From positions 4,988,501 to 5,052,500 of the forward strand of contig NZ_CP092831.1 in assembly GCF_022531965.1 (NCBI RefSeq): DNA of 64,000 nucleotides, read 5' to 3'. Numbering within the stretch: the first letter of the stretch is position 1; every line of letters starts with the position of its first letter. The notes below the pieces were generated by a model that was not told the origin of the DNA, did no database searches, and was given only the letters and a program-made list of their open reading frames with translations. This document shows, piece by piece, positions 44,969 to 53,826 of this stretch. A program made the translations under genes and the position numbers. Origin of the DNA: Paenibacillus peoriae (GTDB taxonomy: Bacteria; Bacillota; Bacilli; Paenibacillales; Paenibacillaceae).

Positions 44969-44995
44969 AAAAACCGCTCCTGCATCTGCAGGAGC
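44969..44995 (-). terminator. Terminator downstream of the MaoC-like gene
   Basis: GCTCCTGCA-TC-TGCAGGAGC, perfect 9-base arms (tightest pairs may open to a 4-base loop), followed on the minus strand by GGTTTTTG. It lies about 125 bases beyond the MaoC-like stop codon. Confidence 0.8.
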
Positions 44996-45121
44996 CATTC
45001 TCTGAACGGACACAATTATCTTTTGTGCATTCCTTTGCGCTGACGATAGGATATGTTTTCTCCCCGCTTTGGAATACGTGAATGAGGGATATCCCGTCAA
45101 TTTCATTTGTTTAAAGATACG

Positions 45122-45547
45122 TTATTTTTTTATTATTACAGAAAGATCCCCTTCAAAATTTTTTTGAGTCGTATGATTAAAAGTAGATAAATTCACAGTT
45201 ACAATTCCTGTATTCTTTCGGTTATGTTCTAGATTAATGACTTCAACAACTACATGTAACTCATCATCAGGGTATACAGGTTTTATAAATCGGATATTGT
45301 CCATAGCAGTACCAGCCACTACATCTTCACCGTATAAACCACACTCTACCCATAGTTTAAATGTTAGGGCTAATGTTTGGATTCCTGAAGCTATAATTCC
45401 TCCAAACATGCCTTCCTGAGTTTTCTTCTCATCCAAATGCATGTACTGAGGGTCAAATTCAGATGCGAATTCCATAATTTTTTCTTTGGTTACTTTTATA
45501 GAATCAGTCTCGAACCGCTGCCCTACAAAGAATTCATTAAACTTCAT
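45122..45547 (-). CDS. MaoC-like hot-dog fold dehydratase
   Basis: A 141-residue protein with the MaoC/(R)-specific enoyl-CoA hydratase pattern: early FVGQRF, then FASEFDPQYMHLDE (the D-x-x-x-x-H type active-site segment), GGIIASGIQT and a later IRFIKPVYPDDEL strand. Members act on acyl-CoA or acyl-ACP thioesters as hydratases or thioesterase-like enzymes; the substrate cannot be told here. The start chosen is the ATG at 45547 with AGAGGTG 5 bases upstream; a longer frame to 45592 has no ribosome site. It follows the MmcQ-like gene after 74 bases in the same direction and may share its transcript. It ends before a good terminator. Confidence 0.8.
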   Translation of the reverse strand: MKFNEFFVGQRFETDSIKVTKEKIMEFASEFDPQYMHLDEKKTQEGMFGGIIASGIQTLALTFKLWVECGLYGEDVVAGTAMDNIRFIKPVYPDDELHVVVEVINLEHNRKNTGIVTVNLSTFNHTTQKNFEGDLSVIIKK

Positions 45548-45621
45548 ATTACACCTCTCGAAACGGATACTTTTACATAATGACTTCCGCAAAATTTAAT
45601 TGTCAATAAGAAATTTATTCT

Positions 45622-45969
45622 CTAGCTAGTATGTTTTTTGGAGCTTTTTGGCTTGGTCAATTCGAAGCTATGATGCACCATATCGTGAATTTCATCTTCT
45701 GGTAGATCACCATCTAATATTACTGTATTCCAATGTTCCTTGTTCATGTGATAACCAGGCTTTACCTCTTCAAACGCTTTTCGCAAAAAATCAGCATGAT
45801 CAGGGTTGCATTTTAGGTTGACGCAAAGATGCTCATCATGATTGTATATCAAGGCAAAAATTTTTTTGTTCCCTTGATGTCTCATCGCAGTCCATCCGTC
45901 ACCAAAAGGGTGATCTTCATATGAACTTGGGTATGATAAGCAATGCTCCATAATTTCTTCTATTGTCAT
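45622..45969 (-). CDS. MmcQ/YjbR family protein
   Basis: A 115-residue single-domain protein of the MmcQ/YjbR family, which has a CyaY-like fold and is often annotated as DNA-binding, with no firmly known role. Family features visible: start EEIMEHCLSYPSSYEDHPFG, FALIYNHDEHLCVNLK in the middle and the NKEHWNTVILDGDLPEDEI segment near the C-terminus. Full length for the family. GAGG lies 10 bases before the ATG. It lies 47 bases downstream of the rarA remnant and 74 bases upstream of the MaoC-like gene; both are in the same direction. Confidence 0.82.
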   Translation of the reverse strand: MTIEEIMEHCLSYPSSYEDHPFGDGWTAMRHQGNKKIFALIYNHDEHLCVNLKCNPDHADFLRKAFEEVKPGYHMNKEHWNTVILDGDLPEDEIHDMVHHSFELTKPKSSKKHTS

Positions 45970-46016
45970 GACGAATTACCTCGATTTCTATTGGATCATC
46001 TATTCATTAAACGCAA

Positions 46017-46850
46017 TTAGGTTTCTTTGTGGCTTGCATACCATGCTGAAATTTCTTCCATCCGTTGTTTAAATTTCATTTCAGATCCTTGTATAGTGGG
46101 GTGGTAATATTCCCGTCCAATGAGAGAATCTGGCATGGTCTGCATCATTGTTAATTTTTCTTGAGTATCATGGGCATATTTATAACCTTTCCCGTAATTC
46201 AGTTCTTTCATCAATTTAGTCGGAGCATTTCGTAACTGTAAGGGAACAGGTTCATTTACGGAATGCAAGGCGTCTTTTTTGGCAGCTCTATAGGCCAAAT
46301 AAGCTGCGTTGGACTTCGGGGCCAAGGTGAGATAAATGACAGCTTGGGTTAGATGTACATCGCACTCTGGCATACCAATGAACTGACAAGCCTGGAAAAC
46401 AGCTACTGCTATCTCCAAAGCTCGGTTATCTGCTAAACCAACGTCTTCACTTGCAAATCTGACCAATCTTCGAGCAATAAATAATGGATCTTCTCCGGAC
46501 TCCAACATGCGCGATAACCAGTAAATTGCAGCATTAACATCACTATTTCTCATCGACTTATGCAAAGCAGATATGATGTTATAATGTTCCTCACCATTTT
46601 TGTCATATAATAATGACTTGCGATTTAACATTTGTACTAAACCATTTTTATTCACTACAATGGCTCCATCTGATTTTTTTCCGTGTAATACAGCCATTTC
46701 TAGTGTGTTTAAAGCTACTCTGGCATCTCCATCGCAATATTCAGCAATCGCTGATAAAAGGCCGTCTTCGATCTCGATTGATTGATTATTAAACCCTTTT
46801 GGGTTCGCTAATGCTGAAGTTTTTCGTTTAATTAATGGCGAATGGCGCAC
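46017..46850 (-). pseudogene. 5'-truncated rarA (replication-associated AAA+ protein)
   Basis: The 277-residue frame matches the C-terminal part of RarA/MgsA, a clamp-loader-like AAA+ ATPase acting at stalled forks: the lid segment AIAEYCDGDARVALNTLE, SDVNAAIYWLSRMLESGEDP, RRLVRFASEDVGLADN, AVIYLTLAPKSNAAY and a C-terminus ending ISAWYASHKET. RarA is normally about 420-440 residues; the Walker A and B motifs and the first about 170 residues are absent, and the sequence before residue 20 is not RarA-like. The only start is a GTG without a ribosome site. The radical SAM gene on the other strand begins 184 bases away, so the missing half is not nearby. It is probably a remnant left by a rearrangement; a full copy is expected elsewhere. 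Confidence 0.8.
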
Positions 46851-47033
46851 AGTACATTCCCATTGGTCTTTTGTCCGTCATCCTGGGATTATATCGGGTC
46901 TTGATGCGTTCTAAATACACACACCTCTTACTATAATTAATTAAACTCCCTTTATCAGTTGAACTGGTGGAAGGAGTTTCTGTTCATTCGGAATTTCATT
47001 TATGTAAATATTTAAAATGAAGGGGTATCTAAC

Positions 47034-47884
47034 ATGCAGATTGATAATACGATGACAAAAAAATTTTGAGCGAAACCAAAGGAGCATCTACTGTTGGATT
47101 TACTCACTCTTTGAATCCTTACAGTGGTTGTGCTTTTGGATGTAGTTATTGCTATGTTAGAGAAATGCCCATTCAAAAATATAAAGATATTCCTTGGGGA
47201 GAATGGATTGATATTAAACTTAACGCAGTTGAAAACTACAGTAAAGAAATTAATAGTCTTCGCCGAAGAAATAAACCTATCAATATATTCATGTCTACTG
47301 CTACAGATCCATACCAACCCATGGAGCGTAAGGTTGAGATCACAAGAAAAATATTAACGGAGATGATTGAATCTCCACCAGATTTCCTTCAAATCCAAAC
47401 AAGAAGTCCTCTGGTGGTTAGAGACCTCGATATACTATTAGAATTGCAACAACGTTGTGAGTTATTAGTTTCTATGACTATTGAAACAGACCGAGAAGAT
47501 GTAAAGCGACTTTTTGCACCTTTAGCTCCAGGGATCAACCAGCGCATAAAGGCTCTTAGAAATGTCCATGCAGCAGGAATTGCTACACAGGCATCCATTT
47601 CTCCTCTTTTATCCTTCACGCCAGATTTCCCCAAAAGATTACAGGGGATTGTTGATCGAATATATACTGATTCGCTGAACATTGGAGATGGTTTAAAGGG
47701 GAAGCGATCCGAGCAGTTGGGTATGCCTTTGTTGTTTCAGCGAAATGGGTTTTCTAAATGGTATCAGCCTGATATTCATTTTAAAACGAACAACTATTTT
47801 AATAAATATTTTGACGAAAAGATTATATTCTTATCTTCTAGTAGAGAGTATCCTCTAAAGGGGAAAATATGTACAATTGATTAA
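47034..47884 (+). pseudogene. Radical SAM protein (SplB-like), 5' frameshift
   Basis: Residues from 47066 on encode a 272-residue radical SAM protein with the iron-sulfur motif CAFGCSYC (C-x3-C-x2-C), preceded by HSLNPYSG and followed by MSTATDPYQPMER and SMTIETD, as in the SplB-like/Rv2578c group. No substrate can be assigned. The frame opening at 47066 uses a TTG without a ribosome site, whereas an ATG at 47034 has AAGGGG upstream and encodes MQIDNTMTKK before stopping. The two frames join if the seven-A run at about 47055-47061 had eight A, giving a normal N-terminus (TKKILSETKGAS). I infer a one-base deletion or a homopolymer read error; if it is an error, the gene is intact. It ends before a strong hairpin terminator. 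The 46851-47033 gap holds nothing else. Confidence 0.7.
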
Positions 47885-47952
47885 TCTACAAGGAAATGGG
47901 ACAGTAATATTCTCTATTAGGAGATTCAATTGATGAAAACTCAATATGTTTT

Positions 47953-47996
47953 ACATACAAAAAGAGCAACTAAACTGGCTGCTCTTTTTTGTATGT
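47953..47996. terminator. Strong bidirectional hairpin terminator
   Basis: ACATACAAAAAGAGCA pairs with TGCTCTTTTTTGTATGT (16 pairs, one bulge) around an 11-base loop. The T-rich 3' arm gives a terminator for the radical SAM gene on the plus strand; the symmetrical A/T arms also allow minus-strand function. Confidence 0.85.
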
Positions 47997-48000
47997 GAAA

Positions 48001-48322
48001 TAATGCAATTGATGGAATTTACGTCCACATTGGAGTTTCGACGCTTCACGGTGATGCGAATCCCCATTACGGGACGGGAAAAAGAGCTACGATTTATCGG
48101 TTCGTGAGCAACCAATTTTCCATTTTCTACACGAAAGTCATCAATACGAACACTCGGGATGCCGTACACGTCATCGACGGTTTGCTCCACCATGAAACGG
48201 ACTTGGCCATCGAGCCGGTTCACCGATTAAGTCTTTGGTTTAATGAATTTGCGCAGATTTCGCTAACAGGAAAGGATTCAAAAGCTTTTGACTTGTTATG
48301 CAATTCATATTCGCTCTGATTG
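48001..48322 (-). pseudogene. Unrecognised coding remnant
   Basis: On the minus strand two frames look coding-like and adjoin: an upstream one with SKAFESFPVSEICANSLNQR and a downstream one with VRFMVEQTVDDVYGIPSVR and VENGKLVAHEPINR. They meet near 48223 where a frameshift would be needed, and the downstream frame runs into the terminator at 47953. I do not recognise the family. Its base composition is richer in GC than the surroundings, hinting at a foreign or older fragment. The rest of the 47885-48489 gap holds only the two terminators. Confidence 0.35.
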
Positions 48323-48352
48323 AAACCTAAGCAGTCACCCTCTGAATTTAAT

Positions 48353-48386
48353 AAAAAGCCCGATGATACGTGCTCACCGGGTTTTT
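48353..48386. terminator. Terminator-like hairpin after glmS
   Basis: CCCG/CGGG short stem with a 15-base loop, flanked by five A on one side and five T on the other, about 105 bases past the glmS stop. Plausible in both directions but with a short stem. Confidence 0.55.
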
Positions 48387-48489
48387 GTTAAATACTTACT
48401 AAGAAGGGATATTCTTGTTATTTGTCATTAATAATTAATATACAACTTTATTGTCTATACACAACATTAAATTAGAATTTTACTAAAGC

Positions 48490-50322
48490 TTATTCTACGG
48501 TAACGCTTTTCGCCAGGTTACGTGGTTTATCAACATCATGACCCAGCGCAAGAGAAGCGTAGTAAGCCAACAGTTGGAGAGATACAACCGAAATTGCAGC
48601 AGACAGAATTGGAAGTGTCTTCGGAATGGCAAATACCTGATCCACGGACTTCAACAACTCAACTGCGTGCTCTTCGTACGTAATCGCAAGAACATCTGCA
48701 CCACGAGCCTTGACTTCCTTAATGTTGCTCACGGTTTTCTCCAACACGGATTCCTGTGTTACCAAAGCGATAACTGGAATTCCCTCTTCGATCAATGCCA
48801 GTGTACCATGCTTCAGCTCACCAGCAGCATATGCCTCGGAATGAATGTAGGAGATTTCCTTGAGCTTCAGGGAGCCTTCCTGTACTACAGCATAGTCCTG
48901 ACCGCGACCAATAAAGAACAGGTGCTTGTGGCTTGCAATTTGCTCAGCATAGGATTTGATCGCATCTGCTTTACCCAGCATCTCTTCCACTTGCTCTGGC
49001 AGAGATTCCATAGCAGCCAGCACATGGGCTACTTGCTCATCCGTTTGTGTGCCACGCACTTGAGCGAGATACAAACCAAACAGATAGAACGCAATCAACT
49101 GCGAAGAATAGGCTTTAGTCGAGGCTACGGCAATTTCCGGTCCTGCCAGTGTAACCAACACATCATCTGCATCACGAGCGATGGAGCTACCGACTACGTT
49201 AGTAATCGCCAGTACATGAGCGCCGTTTGCTTGTGCTTCACGCAGTGCTGCCAACGTGTCAGCAGTTTCACCGGATTGGCTCACCACGATCACCAATGTC
49301 TCTGGTGTTACGATAGGTGAACGATAACGATATTCGGAAGCCACATCATTCTCTACCGGTATACGAGCCAGACTTTCAATAACCGTACGGCCAATCAAAC
49401 CTGCATTGTAAGCTGTACCACACGCAACAATTTGAATGTTGCGGATATTTTTAATTTGTTCTTCTGTCAGCTTCAGTTCAGGAAGAACAACTTTTTTAGT
49501 ATCTTTATCGATACGGCCCAACATTGTGTCACGATAAGCCTTAGGCTGCTCGTGAATTTCTTTCAGCATGAAATGCTCATAGCCGCCTTTTTCCGCTGTT
49601 ACAGCATCCCATTCGACATGAATCATTTCCCGAGAAATAAATTGGCCTTCGATTGTCATTAATTCGACAGCATCACTGGTCAAAACAGCCATTTCGCCAT
49701 CGTTCAAAATAAATACATTGCGTGTATATTTCAGAATAGCCGGAATGTCGGAACCGATAAAGTTCTCGCCTTCTCCCACACCAATAACCAGCGGGCTAGC
49801 TTGACGAACAGCAACCAGCTTATTAGGCTCATGCTCTGTCAGCACACCCAGTGCAAAAGCACCGCGCATAAAGGTAATTGCTTTTTGTACTGCTTTAACG
49901 ATATCCCCTTTATATTCACGCGCAACCAGATGGGAAATAACTTCGGTGTCCGTTTCGGAAATAAAGGTATGACCTTCGCTGATCAGCTGCTCCTTCAGCT
50001 CCAGATAATTCTCAATGATTCCGTTGTGAACTACAGAGAACTTTTGGCTCTCATCCAAATGTGGATGGGAGTTTTCATCAGAAGGCTTACCGTGCGTTGC
50101 CCAACGTGTATGTCCGATACCTGCATGGCCTACCAACGGCGTACCATCCAGTTTAGCTTCTAGATTCGCCAGACGACCTTTAGCCTTGGCTACTTGCAAT
50201 CCTGAATCTGTAAACACGGCAATACCCGCAGAGTCATAACCGCGATACTCCAGCTTCTTCAATCCGTCAATCAATACCTCTTGCGTATTCTGATTACCAA
50301 TATATCCTACAATGCCACACAT
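48490..50322 (-). CDS. glmS: Glucosamine-6-phosphate synthase GlmS
   Basis: Glutamine:fructose-6-phosphate aminotransferase (610 residues), the first committed step to UDP-GlcNAc for peptidoglycan and teichoic acids. The N-terminal glutaminase begins MCGIVGYIG with the catalytic Cys right after the initiator Met, followed by HTRWATHG and a HPHLD segment; two SIS sugar-isomerase domains follow (SQSGETADT near residue 350; GRGQDYAVVQEGSLKLKE near 490) and the C-terminus ends with KSVTVE. The start is the ATG at 50322, with GGGAGG 9 bases upstream; a longer frame of eight residues would displace the essential N-terminal Cys. Expression is controlled by the glmS ribozyme in its leader and by its own promoter, so it is separate from glmM upstream. 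Confidence 0.97.
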   Translation of the reverse strand: MCGIVGYIGNQNTQEVLIDGLKKLEYRGYDSAGIAVFTDSGLQVAKAKGRLANLEAKLDGTPLVGHAGIGHTRWATHGKPSDENSHPHLDESQKFSVVHNGIIENYLELKEQLISEGHTFISETDTEVISHLVAREYKGDIVKAVQKAITFMRGAFALGVLTEHEPNKLVAVRQASPLVIGVGEGENFIGSDIPAILKYTRNVFILNDGEMAVLTSDAVELMTIEGQFISREMIHVEWDAVTAEKGGYEHFMLKEIHEQPKAYRDTMLGRIDKDTKKVVLPELKLTEEQIKNIRNIQIVACGTAYNAGLIGRTVIESLARIPVENDVASEYRYRSPIVTPETLVIVVSQSGETADTLAALREAQANGAHVLAITNVVGSSIARDADDVLVTLAGPEIAVASTKAYSSQLIAFYLFGLYLAQVRGTQTDEQVAHVLAAMESLPEQVEEMLGKADAIKSYAEQIASHKHLFFIGRGQDYAVVQEGSLKLKEISYIHSEAYAAGELKHGTLALIEEGIPVIALVTQESVLEKTVSNIKEVKARGADVLAITYEEHAVELLKSVDQVFAIPKTLPILSAAISVVSLQLLAYYASLALGHDVDKPRNLAKSVTVE

Positions 50323-50544
50323 ATTCGTTATCCTCCCGATCATCATTTCACAAGACGACTCATCACAGGACTAACGTGTGCGGTAGATTGTGGAATAAAG
50401 TTCATTCATCTATGAAGTTGTCAATGATAACTATAGAATTTACAGGCATCTCTTCACGAATGTAACGAAATTCCCAAACCGCGCACGCCAATGATGATGG
50501 CCGCACATTCATGAAATGAATCTTATAATTTAGGTTATAAAACA

Positions 50545-50766
50545 ATAAAGGCATCTACCGGTGCGTTGTGTAAACAGTTGCCTGTTCATTTTCCGCTGCC
50601 GGTTTACGGCTTGATGCTTCACCGGAAGGTCCCCGCCGAATGTTTCGAACACCTTCACCTCGTCAGCTTGTTTTGTCGTGAACCGATCTGCAAGCAACTT
50701 TATTTCAACTGAATCCGTTGCTTCTCCACCAAGTTCCCCCGCACAAAATCAAGCTCTGGCGCTTGT
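50545..50766 (-). ncRNA. glmS ribozyme riboswitch
   Basis: The minus strand upstream of glmS carries the conserved glmS ribozyme core: AAGCGCCAGAGCTTG at the 5' end, where self-cleavage would fall before the G at 50762, and GCTGACGAGGTG, then a CGGCGGGGACC segment, plus P3/P4-like pairings (CCGG elements) further on. In the known class, glucosamine-6-phosphate binding triggers self-cleavage and decay of the glmS message. The exact 3' boundary is estimated. About 220 bases separate it from the glmS start. Confidence 0.9.
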
Positions 50767-50819
50767 ATTACGTTACCTTACAACCCTCGCTTTCTCTATC
50801 TGAGTCACAGCATCCCTAT

Positions 50820-50848
50820 ATTATATTCAGCTAAGTATCATTTGGCAA
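50820..50848 (-). promoter_or_regulatory. Sigma-A promoter of glmS
   Basis: TTGCCA (50843-50848), a 17-base spacer, then TATAAT (50820-50825): five of six and six of six matches at the ideal spacing. Transcription would begin around 50812, just before the ribozyme. Confidence 0.88.
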
Positions 50849-50904
50849 TGACACTTTATTCATAATTACACCATGAAGGCAATAAATCGCTAGTAAATAA
50901 CCGC

Positions 50905-50946
50905 AAACGCCGTTGCCTGCTTCTTTTTCACAGGCAACCGACGTTT
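50905..50946 (-). terminator. Hairpin downstream of glmM
   Basis: AAACGTCGGTTGCCTG pairs with CAGGCAACGGCGTTT (about 15 pairs, one bulge) around an 11-base loop, 8 bases past the glmM stop. The following bases are only mildly T-rich, so termination may be partial. Confidence 0.65.
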
Positions 50947-50954
50947 ACAAAATT

Positions 50955-52295
50955 TTAAACTAATTCTTTCTTCACGACATCTACGATCTGACCGACAAAT
51001 TGCTCCAGCTCATCTTTATCCGGGCCTTCGGCCATCACACGAATGAGCGATTCTGTGCCTGAAGCACGAACCAGTACACGCCCATTATCGCCCAATTGTT
51101 GTTCCACCTGCTCAATTGCTTCTGCAATAGCAGGATTCCCCTCGTAATTGCGTTTGTCCTGCACACGCACATTTACGAGCACTTGCGGATACTGTTTCAT
51201 GAGCGACTTTAGCTCACTCATTTTCTTGCCGGAAGCTTTCAAGGTATCTACCAGCTGAATCCCAGTCAGCATGCCATCGCCTGTCGTATTGTGATCCAGG
51301 AAAATAACATGACCAGACTGCTCACCGCCCAGATTAAATCCACCCCGACGCATTTCTTCCATCACATAACGGTCCCCGACCGCAGTTTTTGCAGTCTTGA
51401 GTGCCAGCTTTTCAGTAGCTTTATAAAAACCGATATTACTCATCACTGTCGATACAATAGTGCTGTCCTTGAGTTTTCCTGCGCGGTTCATTGCATCTCC
51501 GCAAATGCAGAGAATATAGTCGCCGTCTACCTCTTCCCCGTTCTCATCAATTGCGATCAGACGGTCGGCATCGCCGTCAAAGGCCAGACCAATATCCGCT
51601 TTCAAGCGGCGCACTTCCTCTTTCAGCTTTTCAGGATGAGTCGAGCCGCAATGATCATTGATGTTCAAACCGTTAGGCTCGGCACCGATGGTGTGCACCT
51701 CAGCTCCCAATTCTGCAAAAAGCTTCGGCGCCAGCTCATAAGCTGCTCCGTTTGCACAATCCAGTACAATTTTTATTCCTTCAAAAGAATGGCTAATTGT
51801 TGTTTTCAAGAACTCCAGATAATCGTAACGGGAATGCTCGTCTACAACAACCGTTCCCAATCCGCCGCCAATCGGACGAGGCAGTTGGTCTTCTTTTGCA
51901 TCCATGAGCTCTTCAATTTTCAATTCCGTTTCGTCTGTCAATTTAAAACCGTCACCGCCAAAAAACTTAATGCCGTTATCTTCAACTGGATTGTGTGATG
52001 CTGAGATCATTACACCAGCGTCAGCTTTCAATTGACGTGTGAGATATGCCACCCCAGGCGTCGAAACAATACCTAGGCGAACCACATTAGCTCCAATGGA
52101 CAGCAAACCGGCTACAAGAGCCGATTCCAGCATCAGACCGGATATCCGTGTATCCATACCAATAACAACTGTCGGTTTCTCTACATTACCTGCTAAAACA
52201 TATCCGCCGCAGCGGCCAATGCTATATGCCAGTTCGGCTGTAAGTTCCTGATTAGCAACGCCTCGTACACCATCTGTACCAAAATATTTCCCCAT
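50955..52295 (-). CDS. glmM: Phosphoglucosamine mutase GlmM
   Basis: A 446-residue enzyme of the phosphohexomutase family converting glucosamine-6-phosphate to glucosamine-1-phosphate, the step after GlmS. Visible features: N-terminal [11 protein letters not shown], the phosphoserine loop [18 protein letters not shown] near residue 100, the metal-binding DGDADR near 240, the sugar-specificity GGEQSGH segment near 325 and the phosphate-binding [12 protein letters not shown] near the C-terminus. Full length. GGGAG stands 9 bases before the ATG. It follows cdaR by 61 bases, reproducing the conserved cdaA-cdaR-glmM operon of Firmicutes, in which GlmM can bind and restrain CdaA. Confidence 0.97.
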   Translation of the reverse strand: MGKYFGTDGVRGVANQELTAELAYSIGRCGGYVLAGNVEKPTVVIGMDTRISGLMLESALVAGLLSIGANVVRLGIVSTPGVAYLTRQLKADAGVMISASHNPVEDNGIKFFGGDGFKLTDETELKIEELMDAKEDQLPRPIGGGLGTVVVDEHSRYDYLEFLKTTISHSFEGIKIVLDCANGAAYELAPKLFAELGAEVHTIGAEPNGLNINDHCGSTHPEKLKEEVRRLKADIGLAFDGDADRLIAIDENGEEVDGDYILCICGDAMNRAGKLKDSTIVSTVMSNIGFYKATEKLALKTAKTAVGDRYVMEEMRRGGFNLGGEQSGHVIFLDHNTTGDGMLTGIQLVDTLKASGKKMSELKSLMKQYPQVLVNVRVQDKRNYEGNPAIAEAIEQVEQQLGDNGRVLVRASGTESLIRVMAEGPDKDELEQFVGQIVDVVKKELV

Positions 52296-52356
52296 GTAAA
52301 ATGACTCCCTTTTTTTTGTCTAATAAATCATGATTATTTACTACAGATAAAACATG

Positions 52357-53826
52357 TTATGGCTGACTGTTCTCCGGGGTTCCATTCGCAGAAGAATCTG
52401 CGCCGTTATGAGGATTTGTTTTATCCTCCGCAGCTGCGTTGTCCCCGGTCTTAGCGTCAGAGTTTCCACTTTGATTGCCTTGCCCCTCCTGTGGCCTCTC
52501 CTGCCCCTTTTCGCCACTACCAGAGGGGTTTGATTCATTCTCACTATTCGGATTCGTTACAGCAGGCGTAGAAGGGCTCTCAATGTTGATCGTTGCCTTT
52601 AGTTGGCCAGCATTTCCGGCTTGCGTAATATATTTAGGCAAGCCTACTTTCAGAGTAACCTCGTGTTGACCAGCCGCGAGGCCACTTACATCTGCCACCA
52701 AACTAATATCATCATTGGTTAAATTGTTTACCAGATCCTGCGGGCCCTTCACAGTAACATCCATCGTCTTGCCTGCGGGCGCTGTAACAGTCGCAGTCGC
52801 TCCATCTCCTGCACCTTGTAAAACAATTGGGATGCCTGACAGCGTCCGTTCCGTATCTGTGACTTCATTGGAAGGAACAACAGTCACCTGAATTTGTATG
52901 GACCCTGGCTCGATTTTATCAGAACCTGAGGGGGCTGCCAAATTAGCTTGAACTGTACGAGTCCCCGCTTCCGTAAATTGGCTTAAATCCAATGTAGCCG
53001 TGACGTAAGAGCTGAGGCTGCTCAATACATCCTGCGATGCATATACCGCCGCTTCCTTCACGTTTGCATTCACTTTAGAAAGCACCAGTCCGTCTGGCAA
53101 CTCTCCGGAATAGACAATCTTAACAGGCACAGACTTCGCCTGCTGAGTTACCGGAATTTCAACGGACACAGTAGACGGCTCAATGACCGCTCCCGTAAGT
53201 TCCTGTCCCTTTTTATTATAAGCCTTCAGTTTTACACGCTTCTGTTCAAACTTTTCTGAGATGCCATCCGTATTAACAGCCCCCAGAACGGCAGTGACGG
53301 TACTCAACTGGCTTTTGGGCAAGGTGACCTTTACGGTCTGAGGAGCAATCACAGGCTTACCAAGCTGCAGTCCCGCATCTGGGTTTCCTTTAGGAACTAT
53401 AGATACATTAAATGATTTCGTTTGTTTTTCCTCAATCGTCACTGTAACACGGTTAGGAGTCATAGATACCAACTCCACTCCATCCGGCAAGTCCGGTTCG
53501 AGTGACAATGTTTTAGTACCTGCTCCTAGGCCGTTTAAGTTTAGCTTTGCTTGATAATTATCCGCAAAAAAGGAAGTCAACACAGAACGCTGTCCTCTGA
53601 CCTCCATCTTAACATGGTCAGTATCCATGGTTGACAATACATATTTTGAATCATCCAGACCACTGGCCTGAATGGCTACATTATCAATCACTTTATTATT
53701 ATAAGAAACGGTCAGCGTAGATGAAGGTGTACCTGTATCTAGATGGACCATTCCCCACAGCAGGATAGCAACCGCAAGCGCCAATATCTTGGAAATCGTA
53801 TTATTGTTAATCCATTTGTCCATCAT
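52357..53826 (-). CDS. cdaR: CdaA regulator CdaR (YbbR-domain protein)
   Basis: A 489-residue protein with one N-terminal membrane segment (ISKILALAVAILLWGMV, residues 10-27) followed by repeated YbbR domains exposed outside the cell, each rich in beta strands with Val/Thr/Pro. The C-terminal about 65 residues are low-complexity, Gly/Asn/Glu/Pro-rich and likely disordered; such tails vary in length between species. CdaR binds CdaA and modulates c-di-AMP synthesis. The gene overlaps the cdaA stop by four bases (ATGA), indicating coupling, and is followed by glmM. Two consecutive ATG codons could serve as start. Confidence 0.92.
   Translation of the reverse strand: MMDKWINNNTISKILALAVAILLWGMVHLDTGTPSSTLTVSYNNKVIDNVAIQASGLDDSKYVLSTMDTDHVKMEVRGQRSVLTSFFADNYQAKLNLNGLGAGTKTLSLEPDLPDGVELVSMTPNRVTVTIEEKQTKSFNVSIVPKGNPDAGLQLGKPVIAPQTVKVTLPKSQLSTVTAVLGAVNTDGISEKFEQKRVKLKAYNKKGQELTGAVIEPSTVSVEIPVTQQAKSVPVKIVYSGELPDGLVLSKVNANVKEAAVYASQDVLSSLSSYVTATLDLSQFTEAGTRTVQANLAAPSGSDKIEPGSIQIQVTVVPSNEVTDTERTLSGIPIVLQGAGDGATATVTAPAGKTMDVTVKGPQDLVNNLTNDDISLVADVSGLAAGQHEVTLKVGLPKYITQAGNAGQLKATINIESPSTPAVTNPNSENESNPSGSGEKGQERPQEGQGNQSGNSDAKTGDNAAAEDKTNPHNGADSSANGTPENSQP

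Noticed and set aside
44906..45106. Minus-strand 66-residue open frame
   Set aside because: It contains the terminator hairpin at 44969-44995 and shows no protein-like pattern.
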